Assembly: GCF_027579695.1 (NCBI RefSeq)
Contig: NC_083586.1
Span: forward strand, 5,700,001-5,764,000
Source of the DNA: Neoarius graeffei
Taxonomy: Eukaryota; Chordata; Actinopteri; Siluriformes; Ariidae
DNA length: 64,000 bases
Direction: 5' to 3'
Shown piece by piece: positions 22,376 through 33,286 of this stretch (position 1 is its first letter; each line of letters opens with the position of its first letter). Under the pieces are notes generated by a model. That model was not told where the DNA came from, did not search any database, and worked only from the letters and a program-made list of their open reading frames with translations. Both the position numbers and the translations under genes were made by a program.

Positions 22376-22632
22376 TTGTGTTGAGATCAAAATTGAAATA
22401 ATAATAATAATTTAAATTCTAAACTGTACCGTATATGAGGTTCAGTGTGGTGAAGAGGCAGTTGTACACATATAGGCCAGCAATGTCAAACTGTTAAATG
22501 TTAAATGTTAAATGTTAAAACTACTGCAATAATTCAATTTACTATATTCTTCTGGAAACAACAGCCAAAAAGGGTTCATGGTGACTGATTTATCTTCAAT
22601 GGTGTGGTTTTTTTTTTTAAAGTAAAGTTTGG

Positions 22633-22680
22633 AGTCTGAATAGTTCAGTCAGGAAAGCATTAGACTTCTCATCCATTGCC
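22633..22680 (+). pseudogene. tRNA-Lys-like 5' part
   Basis: 'gtctgaatagttcagtcagg' then 'aaagcattagacttctcatc' follows a tRNA-Lys acceptor 5' strand, D-arm and start of the anticodon arm. The 3' part is not recognisable. Confidence 0.4.
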
Positions 22681-23009
22681 TTCTTGGATGGAAAAGTAAA
22701 AACTTAGCTGAAAACCCGATTAGAAGGCATTCACCTTCTCTGATCCAGCCGCTGCTTCAAATCATTCTTTCGCTGTGACATGCTCAAGTACAGAGAGTCT
22801 GTTTTGAGGAAAGGTTAGAAAATTGGTTCGATTTTGATGGCATGGTCAAAAGTGTTCTTCTTTGAAAAGAATGCAAGTACAATACTTCAACAAAATAGTC
22901 TATGGTTCAAACATTCCCAGTCTAGCCCACTGAAGTCAGCCAGCCCACTGAAACCTGTGTTCTGAAAACTTTTCCAGCAGTATTTTGAGGCATTTTATTT
23001 TCAACAATC

Positions 23010-23212
23010 CCAATGGACAAATTTTGAAAAGATATTACATGAAAGAGCCACTTTTATCCAGGGTGACATATAACAGATCCAGGAAAGCAGCTGGGGGTTT
23101 GGTGCCTTGCTTAAGAGTACTTCAGCCATTCCTGCTGATACAGAGACCCAAACGAGCAACCTTTTCATTCCAAAGGTGCCTCTCTAACCATTGGGCCATG
23201 ACGTCCCCTATT
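23010..23212 (-). mobile_element. tRNA-headed SINE fragment
   Basis: On the - strand 'catggcccaatggttagaga' (box A-like) and 'aaaaggttgctcgtttgggt' (box B-like) are followed by a body with '...taagcaaggcaccaaaccc'. Fish genomes carry SINEs with this wording. The copy is old and only about 200 bp long. Confidence 0.5.
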
Positions 23213-23834
23213 ATGCTAGCTTGTTAAGTTATAAAGGGGAATTCAGTGAAAGAATTGTTAGCAGAGCAATCTTATGTTTTGCAGGAGCTTGTCAAAATTC
23301 TGGATAGTCATCATCCATCTGAAAGTCCCTGCATTTGACTATGCAAAAAGCCCAACACCATTCTGTTAACACATCTACATGTAAATATCAGGAAATAAAA
23401 GCTGAAATTTTGACCTATCATATCTTCATCTTTTGACCTCAAACATAAATGTCTTCAGTGTGTGGCAAAAAAGCAACAGAATTGGCCTTGCTATTCCAGT
23501 ACTTTTGGCTTTGCAGCTGGAAATACTGTCAGAGCTGTTAATATCAAAAATGAAGTACTACATTCTGAGCAGCACCATGATATAAGCAGCTTTGAGAGGT
23601 GTGGTGGTGTAGTAGTTAGCACTGTTGCCACACAGCAAAATGGTTCCAGGTTCGAACTTCATGGCTAGCGGGGGACTTTCTGTGTGAACTTTGCATGTTG
23701 TCTGTGTGAAATTCCTCTGGGTGCTCCAGTTTCCTTCCACAGTTCAAAGACATGCAGATGAGGTAAAAAATAATAATCAGCCGCTGGGGTTGCACAAGCT
23801 AGTGCATATTTAGTGCTAGTCCCAACCCTGGGTA

Positions 23835-25059
23835 TGGACCCTTTTCACGTGACGTCACAACAAATGCGGCCACCAATTTGGACATGAACTACCAGTAGTC
23901 TACCACAGCCAACAACGAGGAACGACGGCGAAGCATCGAAAGGAATATAGCCATCAAAGAAAGTTTTTACTTTCAGCAAGACTTCCATCATGCCATTATA
24001 TTGTTGTGCACCTGGATGTAGTAACCATCAACACACAAGGCAAGATTTATCATTTTATTGGATCCCGACAGATGCTGACGGACGGAGAAGATGGATGGTC
24101 TCTAAAATATTGGCAAAATAAAGTTTATTGACATAGCAATCGTGTGTAATGGGAAGCATTTGCATATCTGAAGTGTTGTGTTTACATCAAAGATAAAATA
24201 AACCAATATGACAACGACTGCTGCTGCTAGGTTGGGGACACAAACTAGTAGAAAGGAAGTGTGCCAACAGTGCCAACACACTTCCTTTGTGGTCGATTCT
24301 GCTTTAAGGTAAGATGCATTTAATTATTCGTCTGCTGTGGGTTTGGAATCGGTAGCCTGACCGATTCGTTCATGTTTGTGGTGCCATTTGTTTGTTGACG
24401 CGTGTTGAAATGGAAGATTAGTTGTTGACATGATTTCCAGTGATGCTTTGGTGTTGCTGTGGATCAGATGTGTTGAGTAGCCTGACCATTTTTTTTTCTT
24501 GTGTGTGGTATCATTGTTGACGCGAGGTTGTTTTTTGAATATGCCAATGCGGACATGATTTCCCCTGATGAGTTATGACTTCAGACGTGATGCGTGTGTG
24601 GAGGTGTGGAGTCTGTGTGATATGTGCGTAAGATAGGCTTCTCATGTGTTTGGAGATCCGCGCTCTGAGACAAGCGCAAGCGCAAGCACCCCCCCAAGGG
24701 AAAAAAAGGGACCCCCCTGAAAATATCGGCATAGTTTGAACACTGGGTTGGAGAAAGTAATGGCAAATAGTGAGTGCACAAACCATAGAAGGTAAACTTT
24801 ACACAGCACCAGGGCAGTGTGATGGTATGTCTACTTTTAGATTGTGTTAGCTTATCAATGAACACACTTGTCACTCGACGAGTTTCACATCTTTACGACG
24901 GATACTTTAATGTGTGTTAGGTATTATTGTTGCAGTCTAAGCAGTCATTGTAGCAGCTAGATGAGCAAGAACCGAAAGGGTCTGTGCCATAAACCGTTAT
25001 TTCTTCATGTCCAAAATGGCAGTCGTGCTTACGAAGGTCACGTGAGTGAAAAGGGTCCA
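23835..25059. mobile_element. THAP/YqaJ-type (ISL2EU/PHIS-like) element B, non-autonomous
   Basis: The inverted ends are TGGACCCTTTTCACGTGACG on the left and '...cacgtgagtgaaaagggtcca' on the right, each flanked by TA. The left end keeps a THAP first exon (from 23,990). Near the right end, on the - strand, 'gccattttggacatg' matches the 5' region of the sister elements, but the second-protein exon itself is gone. The middle has no coding sequence that I can identify. Its ends are closest to those of element F (51,989-53,538). Confidence 0.7.
23990..24105 (+). pseudogene. THAP first-exon remnant of element B
   Basis: Translation from 23,990 starts MPLYCCAPGCSNHQHTRQD and continues LSFYWIPTDADGRRRW. 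This holds the first zinc pair (C-x4-C) and the FY-IP core of a THAP domain. The second half-site (C-x2-H) is missing. It is nearly the same sequence as the exon in element F. Confidence 0.65.
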
Positions 25060-25165
25060 TAGTGAGGAGGGTTACATCTGGTGTTGGGGGTGAAGCTATG
25101 CTGAATGAAATATGAGGCTCCTAAACTGATCTGCTGGGGTGACCCCTAATGGGAGCAGCTGAAAG

Positions 25166-25681
25166 AAGCAGACTCTACTTAATTTTATTGATCTGTTTAA
25201 AGGAAATGATTAAAGGGCTAGCTCGCTCTTCCCAAAATCCAATTTGTTGTTGTTGTTGTATTGTTTTGTTTTGAAAGCAGATGATCACTACATGTTAGCT
25301 CTCTTTGCAGCAAAATGTCCGCAAATTCACTGTTAGTCATCCTTTCAATACCAATCTCAAACTTTTCTATGTCTATGTGTCATACGTGGAATCTTTGAAC
25401 AAATTATACCTTTATCATTTCTTTCTTTCATGGGCACCCACATGATGGCCAAGACCAGTTTGGGTCTATTACTGCGAAATGCAAACACCATTTATTTATA
25501 ATTATTTTAAATTGAGCAATACATCGTGACATTTAAAAATATAAATAAAGCTTAGATTTGTGAGGAACAAAGGAGAATTATGGATCAGAAAGACCGACAG
25601 TAAAACACATGACAGTCTGACCTGTCATAATATCCAGTTTCATTGAGTTGGACAAACATGGATTTCTTTCATGTTGTCTCT

Positions 25682-25755
<74 letters not shown>

Positions 25756-26132
25756 TGTATATGCTCATTGACACTCCCGTTTGACATGTTGAGTGTGATC
25801 ACAAACTCTCTTTGTCATATATTTTTCATTACTGCTAAGCATTATTTCAGTGTTAAAACACCTACTTTCATTTCATTCCTATTTTCATTGATGTAGTCGA
25901 GAACACAATGTAAGTAGCAGCTAAACAGTAAATAGCTTGTGGCTTATCTAGTTATTATGGGATATCTGTGACTATACCTGAAAAACTAAAGCTAATTAAA
26001 AACTAAACCTAAATTCCATAAAATGAAGCTAAACCTACTGATACACTTGTAAAATGAATGAGAAACTCAACTGAAATTAAAAAAATAACCTTAACAATTA
26101 AAAAACAAAAAAGAATGAAAATTTAAAAACTA
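25166..26132. other. Unassigned AT-rich sequence with a (TA)n microsatellite
   Basis: A (TA)n tract of about 30 units lies at 25,696-25,755. Nothing coding or element-like is recognised in the rest. Confidence 0.5.
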
Positions 26133-26351
26133 TAATAATTCTGGTGAGGATGCTGTGTAAAATATAAATAAAAATAAAATGTGTTGGTTTGTAAATCATG
26201 GAAACCCTCTCTTTCATTGAAAACAGTCCAAAGACAACATATCAAATGTTGAAACTGAGAAATTTTATTGTTGTTTGAAAAATATATGCTAATTTGAAAT
26301 TCAATGAAAGGAACACATTTCAAAAAGTTGGGACAGGGGCACTCTGTAAAT

Positions 26352-26450
26352 GTTCTCAAACATTTACAGAGTGTTTTTCAAAGTAGAGGTGATGCAGCAC
26401 TGTGCTGCATCACCTCTACTTTGAAAAACACTCTGTAAATGTTTGAGAAC
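26352..26450. repeat. Perfect 99-bp palindrome
   Basis: Two 49-nt arms (26,352-26,400 and 26,402-26,450) are exact reverse complements around a single T at 26,401. The outer ends read 'gttctcaaacatttacagag' and '...tgtaaatgtttgagaac'. It lies inside the old Tc1-like element, downstream of its transposase remnant. Perfect identity of the arms in an otherwise decayed element implies a recent origin or ongoing arm-to-arm correction. Confidence 0.95.
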
Positions 26451-26454
26451 TGAG

Positions 26455-26953
26455 GAGACCAAGTGCTGTAGTTTTGAAAGAGAATTGTTGGCTCATTCTT
26501 GCCTGATTATAGGATTTCAGTTGCTCAAGAACTTGGAGTCTCCTTTATCGTATTTTGCATTTCATAATGCACCAACTGTTTTCATTGGGAGACAGGTCTG
26601 GACTGCAGGCAGGCCAGTTTAGCACCCCGACTCTTTTATTACGGCACCATATAGTTGTAATGTGTGCAGAATGCAGTTTGACATTGTCTTGCTAAAATAA
26701 GTAAGGCCTTCCCTGAACAGGACATTGGCAGTGTGTTGCCCTAAAACCTGTATATGTCATTCAGCGTTAATGGTGCCTTCCCAGATGTGCAAGCTACCTA
26801 TGCCATGTGCACGAATGCCCCCCCATACCATCATAGATGCTGCCTATTGAACTTTGTGCTAATAACAAACTGGATAGATGGTCCATCTCATCTTTAGCCT
26901 GGAGGATGCAGCATCTGGGATTTCCAAAAAGAATTTTGCATTTTTATTCATCA
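26455..26953 (-). pseudogene. Tc1-like transposase remnant, C-terminal catalytic part
   Basis: On the - strand the sequence reads through the region around the DDE domain, for example the equivalents of '...GMGSLHIWEGTINAE' and '...RPAFSNGFSP-SP' at reduced quality. I compare it with the Tc1 family wording from memory. Its N-terminal part resumes beyond the PLE insert at 31,445-31,900. Many small lesions make it non-functional. Confidence 0.5.
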
Positions 26954-27369
26954 GACCACAGGACATATATAGTGGAAGTTAATTATGTCTGACTATTTAA
27001 GTATTTTTAAGTTCGTTTCTTAGACAAGGATTTTAAGATCGTTACCTTGTTGACAGTTTCAGCGTGAAACTTCCGCCTTCCTCAGAATTGTCACCAGGTG
27101 TCAGGTGGTGATGTGCCTTATCAGCTGATGTTACATTACGGAGGCGTGAACGTCCTGTCCGATTTGACAGGTAGTTCACGCCTCCTGCTTTCAGGTCACT
27201 CCCCCAGGGCGGCGCTCCAGGTGTGCGACAGCGCATACGCTCCCTCATACCGGTTTATCTTCCTCTGTGCCCGCTTGCGTATCTCCACTGCCTCTTAAAT
27301 CCAACGCTGGTATCTATTTTCTTCAGCACGAATGACTCTGGCCTCTTCCCAATTCATTATGTGATTTTG

Positions 27370-29660
27370 TCATTTGCAGTGGTCTGAAATGGCTGATTTT
27401 AGGTTTTCTTGGTATGCTTTTTCTTTTTCAGATCTTGTGTGTCTTTTTGTTGTTTCTTTCTCACATTCTATTTGGTGTTCTTTCCTTCGTGTATGGAAGC
27501 ATCTGCCCATTTCACCAATATAGACTTTGTTACATGAACGGCAAGGGATTTCATAGATGACATTGCATTTGTTGTCCGGTTGTATTTTGTCTTTGGGGTG
27601 AACTAACAACTGTCGGAGGTCCTTGTATGGTTTGACCGGGGTGTTGATATGATATTTCCTCATGGATCGTTGGATGCATTCTGCGACTCCTTTTATGTAT
27701 GGTAGTGTGACAAAGCCCCGGTTTGTTTTTTCGGTGTTTTTTCTTGTTTGTTTGTTTTTTTCCTTTGTTTGTGTCTGTAGTTTCCCTTTTCGGATTGCCC
27801 ACGGTGGATATTGGCAGTTTTTTAATGCCTGTTGAATGTGTTGGTCCTCCTCCTGTCTGTCTTTCTCCTCTGTGATGTTCTGTGTTCGGTCGTATAGTGT
27901 TCTGATTACTGACATTTTGTGTGCAATGGGATGTTCAGATGTCCAGAGAAGATATTGGTTGGTGTGTGTAGGTTTTCTGTATGTTGTAATTCTAATGTTC
28001 CCTTCTTCTGTGTGGTGTATTTTTAGGTCCAAAAAAGCTATTGTCTTGTCCATTTCCTCTTCGTGTGTGAATTTTATGTTGCCTGTCTTGTCTATGGAGT
28101 TTAGGTGATCCGTGAGTTGTTGTGTGTGGCCTGTTTTGGTTATTTCGAGGATGTCATCAACGTATCGTTTCCAGAAAATGGGTTTGCCGTTGTCCGGTGC
28201 TGTTTCTATGGCTCGGGTTTCCAGATCCTCCATGAAAAAGTTGCATAGAGTGGCAGATAGTGGGTCCCCCATTGCAAATCCCTCTTTTTGTCTGTAAATT
28301 GTGCCTCTGAATTGGAAATATGTGGAAGTTGAAATGAAATACAACAGTTTTGTTATGTCCTGTGCTGTAAGTTTTGTGCGTTTTTTCAGAGTTCTGTCTG
28401 CTTTTAACCTGTTTTCTACTATGTTGAGTGTGTTTGTGACCGGTGTTTTTGTAAAGAGGGATATGACGTCATGTGATACGAAGATTTCATCCTTTTTTAT
28501 CTTGATTTCCTTTAATTCTTTCGCCAGTTGTTTTGAGTTTTTGCAGTGGTATTCCGTAAGTCCAAGGAGTGGTTTGATTAAGTCTGCAAGTGTCTTGGAA
28601 AGCTTGTAGGTAACTGATCCTATGCTGTCTACAATAGGTCTTAATGGTGCTCCGGGTTTATGAATTTTCGGTGTGCCATATATCCGGGGGGTGATGTTTG
28701 CTGTGGGGATAAAGTGGTTGTATGTTTGTTTATCGATTTTGTTGTCGTCCAGTAACGGTTTAAGTAATAGCTTCAGTCTTTTTTCTTTTCCTCCGTCGGG
28801 TCTTTTTTGAGTACTTCATATGTGTTTGGGTCCGTGAGCATTTCATTCATTTGTTTTTTGTATTGAGTAGTGTCCAGGATAACCGTAGTCCTCCCTTTGT
28901 CAGCCGGTAGTATTGTTATTTTGTTGTTCTTTGCAAGTGTCCTGATGGCTTCCATTTCCTGTTTAGTTGTATTTCTGGATGACAGTTTAGCTGAGGTGAG
29001 GATACCTGCTACTTCGTTCCTTAATGCGGCCTTCTGTCCTTGGTCCTGTATCATGTTGCATGCTAGTTCCGTAGCCAATATGAATGCTTCGTGTGGGATT
29101 CTATTTGGTGTAATGGCATAATTAAGGCCCCGTGAGAGTATAGTGCGTTCTGCTGTTGTTAGTGTGTGTTTAGACAGGTTGCAAATCCATTTTTCATTTA
29201 TTTGCTTGTCCTTGCATTTGTTTTGTGTCTTTTTCCTGATAAGCCTATTCAGTTTTTTAATGTGACGTGTTTTTGTTTTTGAGAACTCTTGTTCTTGTAT
29301 TGTATTCAGATGCTCTTCCATATTTTTTTCCATGTCACTGCTGAGTTTGAACCGGCGTTTGAAATCTTGTTTTCGTTGTGCTATTTCTGTGTTTAAATTG
29401 TTGATTTTGTTTGTCGTGCATCTGATTCTTTCTCTTACCAGAGTCATTCGCACTTTTTTGATAGTCCTTTCCGCGTTTCTTGTTGGAATTGGATTTTTGA
29501 TGTAGAGGCTTGCTGGAATGATGCCCTCGTCCCGGCAGCGGAGATTGAAGCAGAGATGGTTTCTTTGTCGCGCCAGTTTTTTCCATAGTTTTTCCAGGTA
29601 GCGTAACTCTTTGGCACAATCTTCTCCATAACTTATTCTTAATATATAGTGGAAGTTCAT
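27370..29660 (-). pseudogene. Penelope-like reverse transcriptase with GIY-YIG endonuclease
   Basis: The N-terminal piece (29,660-28,773) is a 295-residue open frame rich in K/R and E. The C-terminal piece (28,344-27,370) is 324 residues. The latter has GFAMGDPLSATLCNFFMEDLE (RT motif B region, starts 'GFAMGDPLSATLC'), FWKRYVDDILEITK (catalytic YVDD), TIAFLDLKI, then the GIY-YIG nuclease start CNVIYEIPCRSC-NKVYIGEMG and its RCFHTRRKEH segment. Order and length agree with canonical (GIY-YIG-bearing) PLEs of fish. The reading is not continuous between 28,773 and 28,344, so this copy is inactive, but the two large open pieces suggest modest age. Confidence 0.85.
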
Positions 29661-29847
29661 TATGTCTGACTATTTAAGTATTTTTAAGTTCGTTTCTTAG
29701 ACAAGGATTTTAAGATCGTTACCTTGTTGACAGTTTCAGCGTGAAACTTCTGCCTTCCTCAGAATTGTCACCAGATGTCAGGTGGTGACGTGCCTTATCA
29801 GCTGATGTTACATTACGGAGGCGTGAACGTCCTGTCCGATTTGACAA

Positions 29848-31444
29848 CCCGAGCCATAGAAACAGCACCGGACAACTGCAAACCCATTTTCTGGAAATGA
29901 TACGTTGATGACATCCTCAAAAAAACCAAAACAGGCCACACACAACAACTCACGGATCACCTAAACTCCATAGACAAGACAGGCAACATAAAATTCACAC
30001 ATGAAGAGGAAATGGACAAGACAATAGCTTTTTTGGACCTAAAAATACACCACACAGAAGAAGGGAATATTAGAATTACAACATACAGAAAACCTACACA
30101 CACTGACCAATATCTTCTCTGGACATCTGAACATCCCATTGCACACAAAATGTCAGTAATCAGAACACTATACGACCGAACACAGAACATCACAGAGGAG
30201 AAAGACAGACAGGAGGAGGACCAACACATTCAACAGGCATTAAAAAACTGCCAATATCCACCGTGGGCAATCCGAAAAGGGAAACCACAGACACAAACAA
30301 AGGAAAAAAACAAACAAACAAGAAAAAAACACCGAAAAAACAAACCGGGGCTTTGTCACACTACCATACATAAAAGGAGTCACAGAATGCATCCAACGAT
30401 CCATGAGGAAATATCATATCAACACCCCGGTCAAACCATACAAGAACCTCCGACAGTTGTTAGTTCACCCCAAAGACAAAATACAACCAGACAACAAATG
30501 CAATGTCATCTATGAAATCCCTTGCCGTTCATGTAACAAAGTCTATATTGGTGAAACGGGCAGCTGCTTCCATACATAAAGGAAAGAACACCAAATAGAA
30601 TGTGAGAAAGAAACAACAAAAAGACACACAAGATCTGAAAAAGAAAAAGCACACCAAGAAAACCTAAAATCAGCCATTTCAGACCACTGCAAATGACAAA
30701 ATATCATCTCATCTCATTATCTCTAGCCGCTTTATCCTTCTACAGGGTCGCAGGCAAGCTGGAGCCTATCCCAGCTGACTACGGGCGAAAGGCGGGGTAC
30801 ACCCTGGACAAGTCGCCAGGTCATCACAGGGCTGACATATAGACACAGACAACCATTCACACTCACACCTATGGTCAATTTAGAGTCACCAGTTAACCTA
30901 ACCTGCATGTCTTTGGACTGTGGGGGAAACCGGAGCACCCGGAGGAAACCCATGCAGACACGGGGAGAACATGCAAACTCCGCACAGAAAGGCCCTCGCC
31001 GGCCCTGGGGCTCGAACCCAGGACCTTCTTGCTGTGAGGCAACAGCTCTAACCACTACACCACCATGCCGCCCTAATGACAAAATCACATAATGAATTGG
31101 GAAGAGGCCAGAGTCATTCACGCTGAAGAAAATAGATACCAGCGTTGGATTTTAGAGGCAGTGGAGATACGCAAGCGGGCACAAAGGATGATAAACTGGG
31201 ATGAGGGAGTGTATGCGCTGTCGCACACCTGGAGCGCCATCCTGGGGAGCGACCTGACAGCAGGAGGCATGAACTACCTGTCAAATCGGACAGGACGTTC
31301 ATGCCTCTGTAACATAACATCAGCTGATAAGGCACGTCACCACCTGACATCTGGTGACAATTCTGAGGAAGGTGGAAGTTTCATGCTGAAACTGTCAAAA
31401 GGTAGCGATCTTAGAATCCTTGTCTAAGAAACGAACTTAAAAAA
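29848..31444 (+). mobile_element. Second, 5'-truncated PLE copy in inverted orientation
   Basis: The + strand repeats the end of the RT region through the GIY-YIG domain of the first copy (DKTIAFLDLKIHHTEEG at 30,015; VIYEIPCRSCNKVYIG at about 30,510). It ends with the 3' tail at 31,077-31,440, which mirrors 27,000-27,370. A SINE interrupts it at 30,703-31,074. The sequence is close to the first copy, so the two probably formed together. Confidence 0.8.
30703..31074 (-). mobile_element. tRNA-derived SINE with 11-bp target duplication
   Basis: A full-length copy of about 372 bp in - orientation, with tail 'atctcatctcattatctcta' and head 'gggcggcatggtggtgtagt'. AATGACAAAAT flanks it on both sides (30,692-30,702 and 31,075-31,085). 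Pol III box A and box B words are present in the head. It inserted into the second PLE copy. Confidence 0.9.
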
Positions 31445-31900
31445 GACCACAGGACAGTTTTCCACTTCGCCTCAATCTATTGTGAATGAGCTCGGGTACA
31501 GAGAAGGTGGTGGTGGGTCTGAATATTGTTTATATATGGTTTTAACTTCCATTCATGGATGCATTGATGAACTATGTTCACAGACAGTGGTTTTCAGACG
31601 TGTTCCTGAGCCCATGTAGTGATTTTCACTACAGAATCGTGTCTGTTTTTAATGCAGTGCCACCTGAGGGCTCAAGAATCATGGAGCATCCATGATTAGT
31701 TTTTGTCCTTGTCCCGTTCATACAGAGATTACTTTGGATTCTCTGAATCTTTTCATGACATTATGTCCAGTAAATGATGTGATCCCTAAATTCTTTGCAA
31801 TTTTATGTTGAAAGTTATTGTAGCACTATTTGTCTTTCACAGACTGGTGAACCCCTCCCCATCTTTACTTTTGAGAGACTCCGCCTTTCTGGTATGCTCT
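31445..31900 (-). pseudogene. Tc1-like transposase remnant, N-terminal part
   Basis: This is the - strand sequence between the PLE dimer and element A. It continues the Tc1-like transposase, including the region where fish Tc1 proteins have 'RWISRVTQ...DLR...CHSTRSTV'-like wording (recognised from memory at low quality), and an N-terminal start near 31,850. It carries many lesions and is non-functional. Confidence 0.45.
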
Positions 31901-32055
31901 TTTAATAGATAGTTTTCACTGACATCACGGCATTCCGGGAATGCCCCCCAGCTGCCATTTTGGGGGGCAAACAAAACGGACCATCACCATTACTGGCTAC
32001 GTTATCTCAGATGAATTTATGAAGTTATATAGTCAGTTTTCTAAAATAAAGATCA

Positions 32056-32376
32056 ATGTCGGCAAAATCAAGCAAACGGAAGTATATAGATACATTGGAC
32101 GACATCTCACGACAATGGTATGCAGCCAAACTGGCCTTGATTGGGGGAATTGACCCCTACAAAGTGGACAAAGAAGCATTTTCAAGTGACTATGCAGGGC
32201 TGCCATCCATATCGTACCCTGATATTGTGAACTATTTTGTGAATAGTAAAAGTGCCTACACACTTGACGACCTCAAAGCATACTGGAGTCATACTCAAGG
32301 ATATTTTGTCTGTGGCTGGGTCCATGAAGTCCACCATATAAAAACAAGTGACAGTCGTGTCCTAATTACAGCCAAG
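32056..32376 (+). pseudogene. First exon of the putative SWIM/YqaJ partner protein (element A)
   Basis: The 107-residue exon starts MSAKSSKRKYIDTLDD, continues QWYAAKLALIGGIDPYKVDK, YPDIVNYFVNSKSAYTLDDL, KAYWSHTQGYFVCGWV and RVLITAK, and ends at a donor AAG|gtatgt. The order 'Y-x-K-L ... P ... D-x-Y-Y-V/F ... Y-T ... L-K-A-Y-S ... G-W-V ... L-I-T-A-K' is shared with the exons in elements E, F and G. In fish proteins this N-terminal pattern precedes a SWIM zinc finger and a YqaJ-type nuclease domain, but that assignment is from memory and those domains are not in the window. The exon itself is open and undamaged. Confidence 0.6.
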
Positions 32377-32590
32377 GTATGTAAACATTGGAATTTTAGA
32401 GCTCTCAATACTGCATATAAATATGTGTGTGTATAATATCGAGTTGATTTAAGACAAATTTTACATCCATTAGTGGTATTACAGTACACTCAGCGGTTCC
32501 AGTAAGGCATTCTCCAGAGATTGTTTACACGATGTTTTGGTTTCCAAAAACAAACTTAAACACAATTGATTGTTTATTTAAACAACTTAC

Positions 32591-32804
32591 CACTTATAAA
32601 ATGATCGGAGCAGACTTTGCTGTGTTTGGAAGGCTGATAATCCTTGCGGTTGATTCTCGCAAGCCATAGATTTCTCCTTTGTATGCTGAGTTTCTTTGTT
32701 TGCTCGCCTTCATGCTCCCGTACAGTGGGAATTCCATAAAAGCTCCACTTGATGTCATCATCTGACCTATTACGACAGCCGTGAATACAACAGGTGTGCA
32801 CCAT
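32591..32804 (-). pseudogene. THAP first exon of element A
   Basis: The 71-residue exon starts MVHTCCIHGCRNRSDDD and continues with WSFYGIP, NLWLARINRKDYQPS and VCSDHFISG, ending at the donor G|gtaagt. It has both THAP zinc half-sites (C-x4-C and C-x2-H), the conserved P of FYGIP and the W of the second helix. The exon is open and intact, but no transposase catalytic exon follows. A host THAP gene is unlikely because the exon lies at the terminus of an inverted-repeat element. Confidence 0.75.
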
Positions 32805-33286
32805 TGCTAGCTTTAAATAGTAATAATGTAACTATAAATGTAAATAATATATAAATAAATGTAACTCACGCGTTACAATGTGTGCTCAGTGACCCGTACG
32901 GTAAGCTAGCCCCGCAAGATGGCCGCCACTAGGGAATCCCTGACTCTGTGACGTCATGTGAAAACTATCTATACCCACTCATGTTACTGACCTGATTCCA
33001 GTTAACCTAATTAGTTGTGAGATGTGCCAGCAGTTTTTTTCAGCATTACACAATTTTTCCATTCTTTTTTTACACAATCTCAACTTTGTTTGAATTGTGT
33101 TGTTGACTTTCCATTCAAAATTATCATGAATTAAAAAAAAAATACAATAATACAATTTCAATATTTGACATGTTGTCTTTGTACTATTTTCAATGGATTA
33201 TGTTGTTTCTGTGATTTGCAAAATTTTGCATCCTGTTTTTACGAACATTTTACACAGCGTTCCAAGTTTTTGGTACCAGGGTTGTA

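Larger units (their letters stand above)
18770..23460. repeat. Duplicated, decayed tRNA-gene-cluster-like repeats
   Basis: The region is built from imperfect copies of the same segments. 19,570-20,555 matches 21,085-21,900 in the same orientation, and 20,870-21,010 recurs inverted at about 23,225-23,375. Within the units lie sequences aligning end to end with cytosolic tRNA genes (Glu, Lys, Trp; listed separately), separated by AT-rich spacers. Fish genomes are known to carry large tandem tRNA gene clusters, and I infer this is a degenerate one. A simple SINE origin is less likely because several isotypes occur and no common SINE body follows them. Confidence 0.6.
23598..25165 (+). mobile_element. 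tRNA-derived SINE split by a THAP/YqaJ-type element
   Basis: The head (box A 'gtggtggtgtagtagttagc', box B 'ggttccaggttcgaacttc') and body run from 23,598 to 23,834. The 3' part resumes at 25,060 and ends near 'gggagcagctgaaagaagca'. The 1.2 kb between is an inserted DNA transposon. The SINE is therefore older than that insertion. Confidence 0.65.
26966..31444. mobile_element. Inverted Penelope-like element dimer with 12-bp target duplication
   Basis: The insert is flanked by the exact 12-bp repeat GACCACAGGACA (26,954-26,965 and 31,445-31,456), which lies within the Tc1 transposase remnant. One long copy runs on the - strand (29,660 down to 27,370 coding, 3' tail to 26,966). A terminal repeat of about 200 bp ('tatagtggaagtt...gtccgatttgaca') occurs at 26,968-27,175 and again at 29,645-29,847. 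A second, 5'-truncated copy then runs on the + strand from 29,848 to 31,444 and holds a SINE. Penelope-like elements are known for terminal repeats and tandem or inverted partial copies. One duplication flanking both copies suggests one insertion event. Confidence 0.85.
31906..32971. mobile_element. THAP/YqaJ-type (ISL2EU/PHIS-like) element A, non-autonomous
   Basis: The inverted ends are TAGATAGTTTTCACTGACAT on the left and '...gacgtcatgtgaaaactatcta' on the right. A second-protein first exon (32,056-32,376) reads inward from the left, and a THAP first exon (32,804-32,591) reads inward from the right. Each ends in a consensus splice donor, so both genes converge on a 215-bp remnant of the interior. 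It is inserted in the Tc1-like element. In my recollection of the Tc1 consensus the flanks join without added bases. Confidence 0.8.
26133..33286 (-). mobile_element. Tc1/mariner-like transposon, heavily interrupted
   Basis: The right end reads (- strand) TACAACCCTGGTACCAAAAA, and the 'gctgtgtaaaat' word occurs at both ends in inverted orientation (about 26,150 and 33,253). Subterminal motifs 'caaagacaacatatcaaatg' and 'caaagacaacatgtcaaata' are shared between the ends. Transposase remnants run on the - strand at 26,455-26,953 (catalytic part) and 31,445-31,900 (N-terminal part). The family, common in fish, normally spans about 1.6-1.8 kb. The excess is explained by the PLE dimer (26,966-31,444), the THAP/YqaJ element (31,906-32,971) and a palindrome. 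Confidence 0.75.

Noticed and set aside
27836-28108. Cysteine-rich frame MCWSSSCLSFSSVMFCVRSY, repeated at 29,957-30,229
   Set aside because: It is the antisense of the Penelope-like protein in both copies. Repetition reflects the inverted dimer.
32591-32804. THAP exons considered as host THAP genes
   Set aside because: Each lies at the end of an inverted-repeat element and has no following exon in the window.
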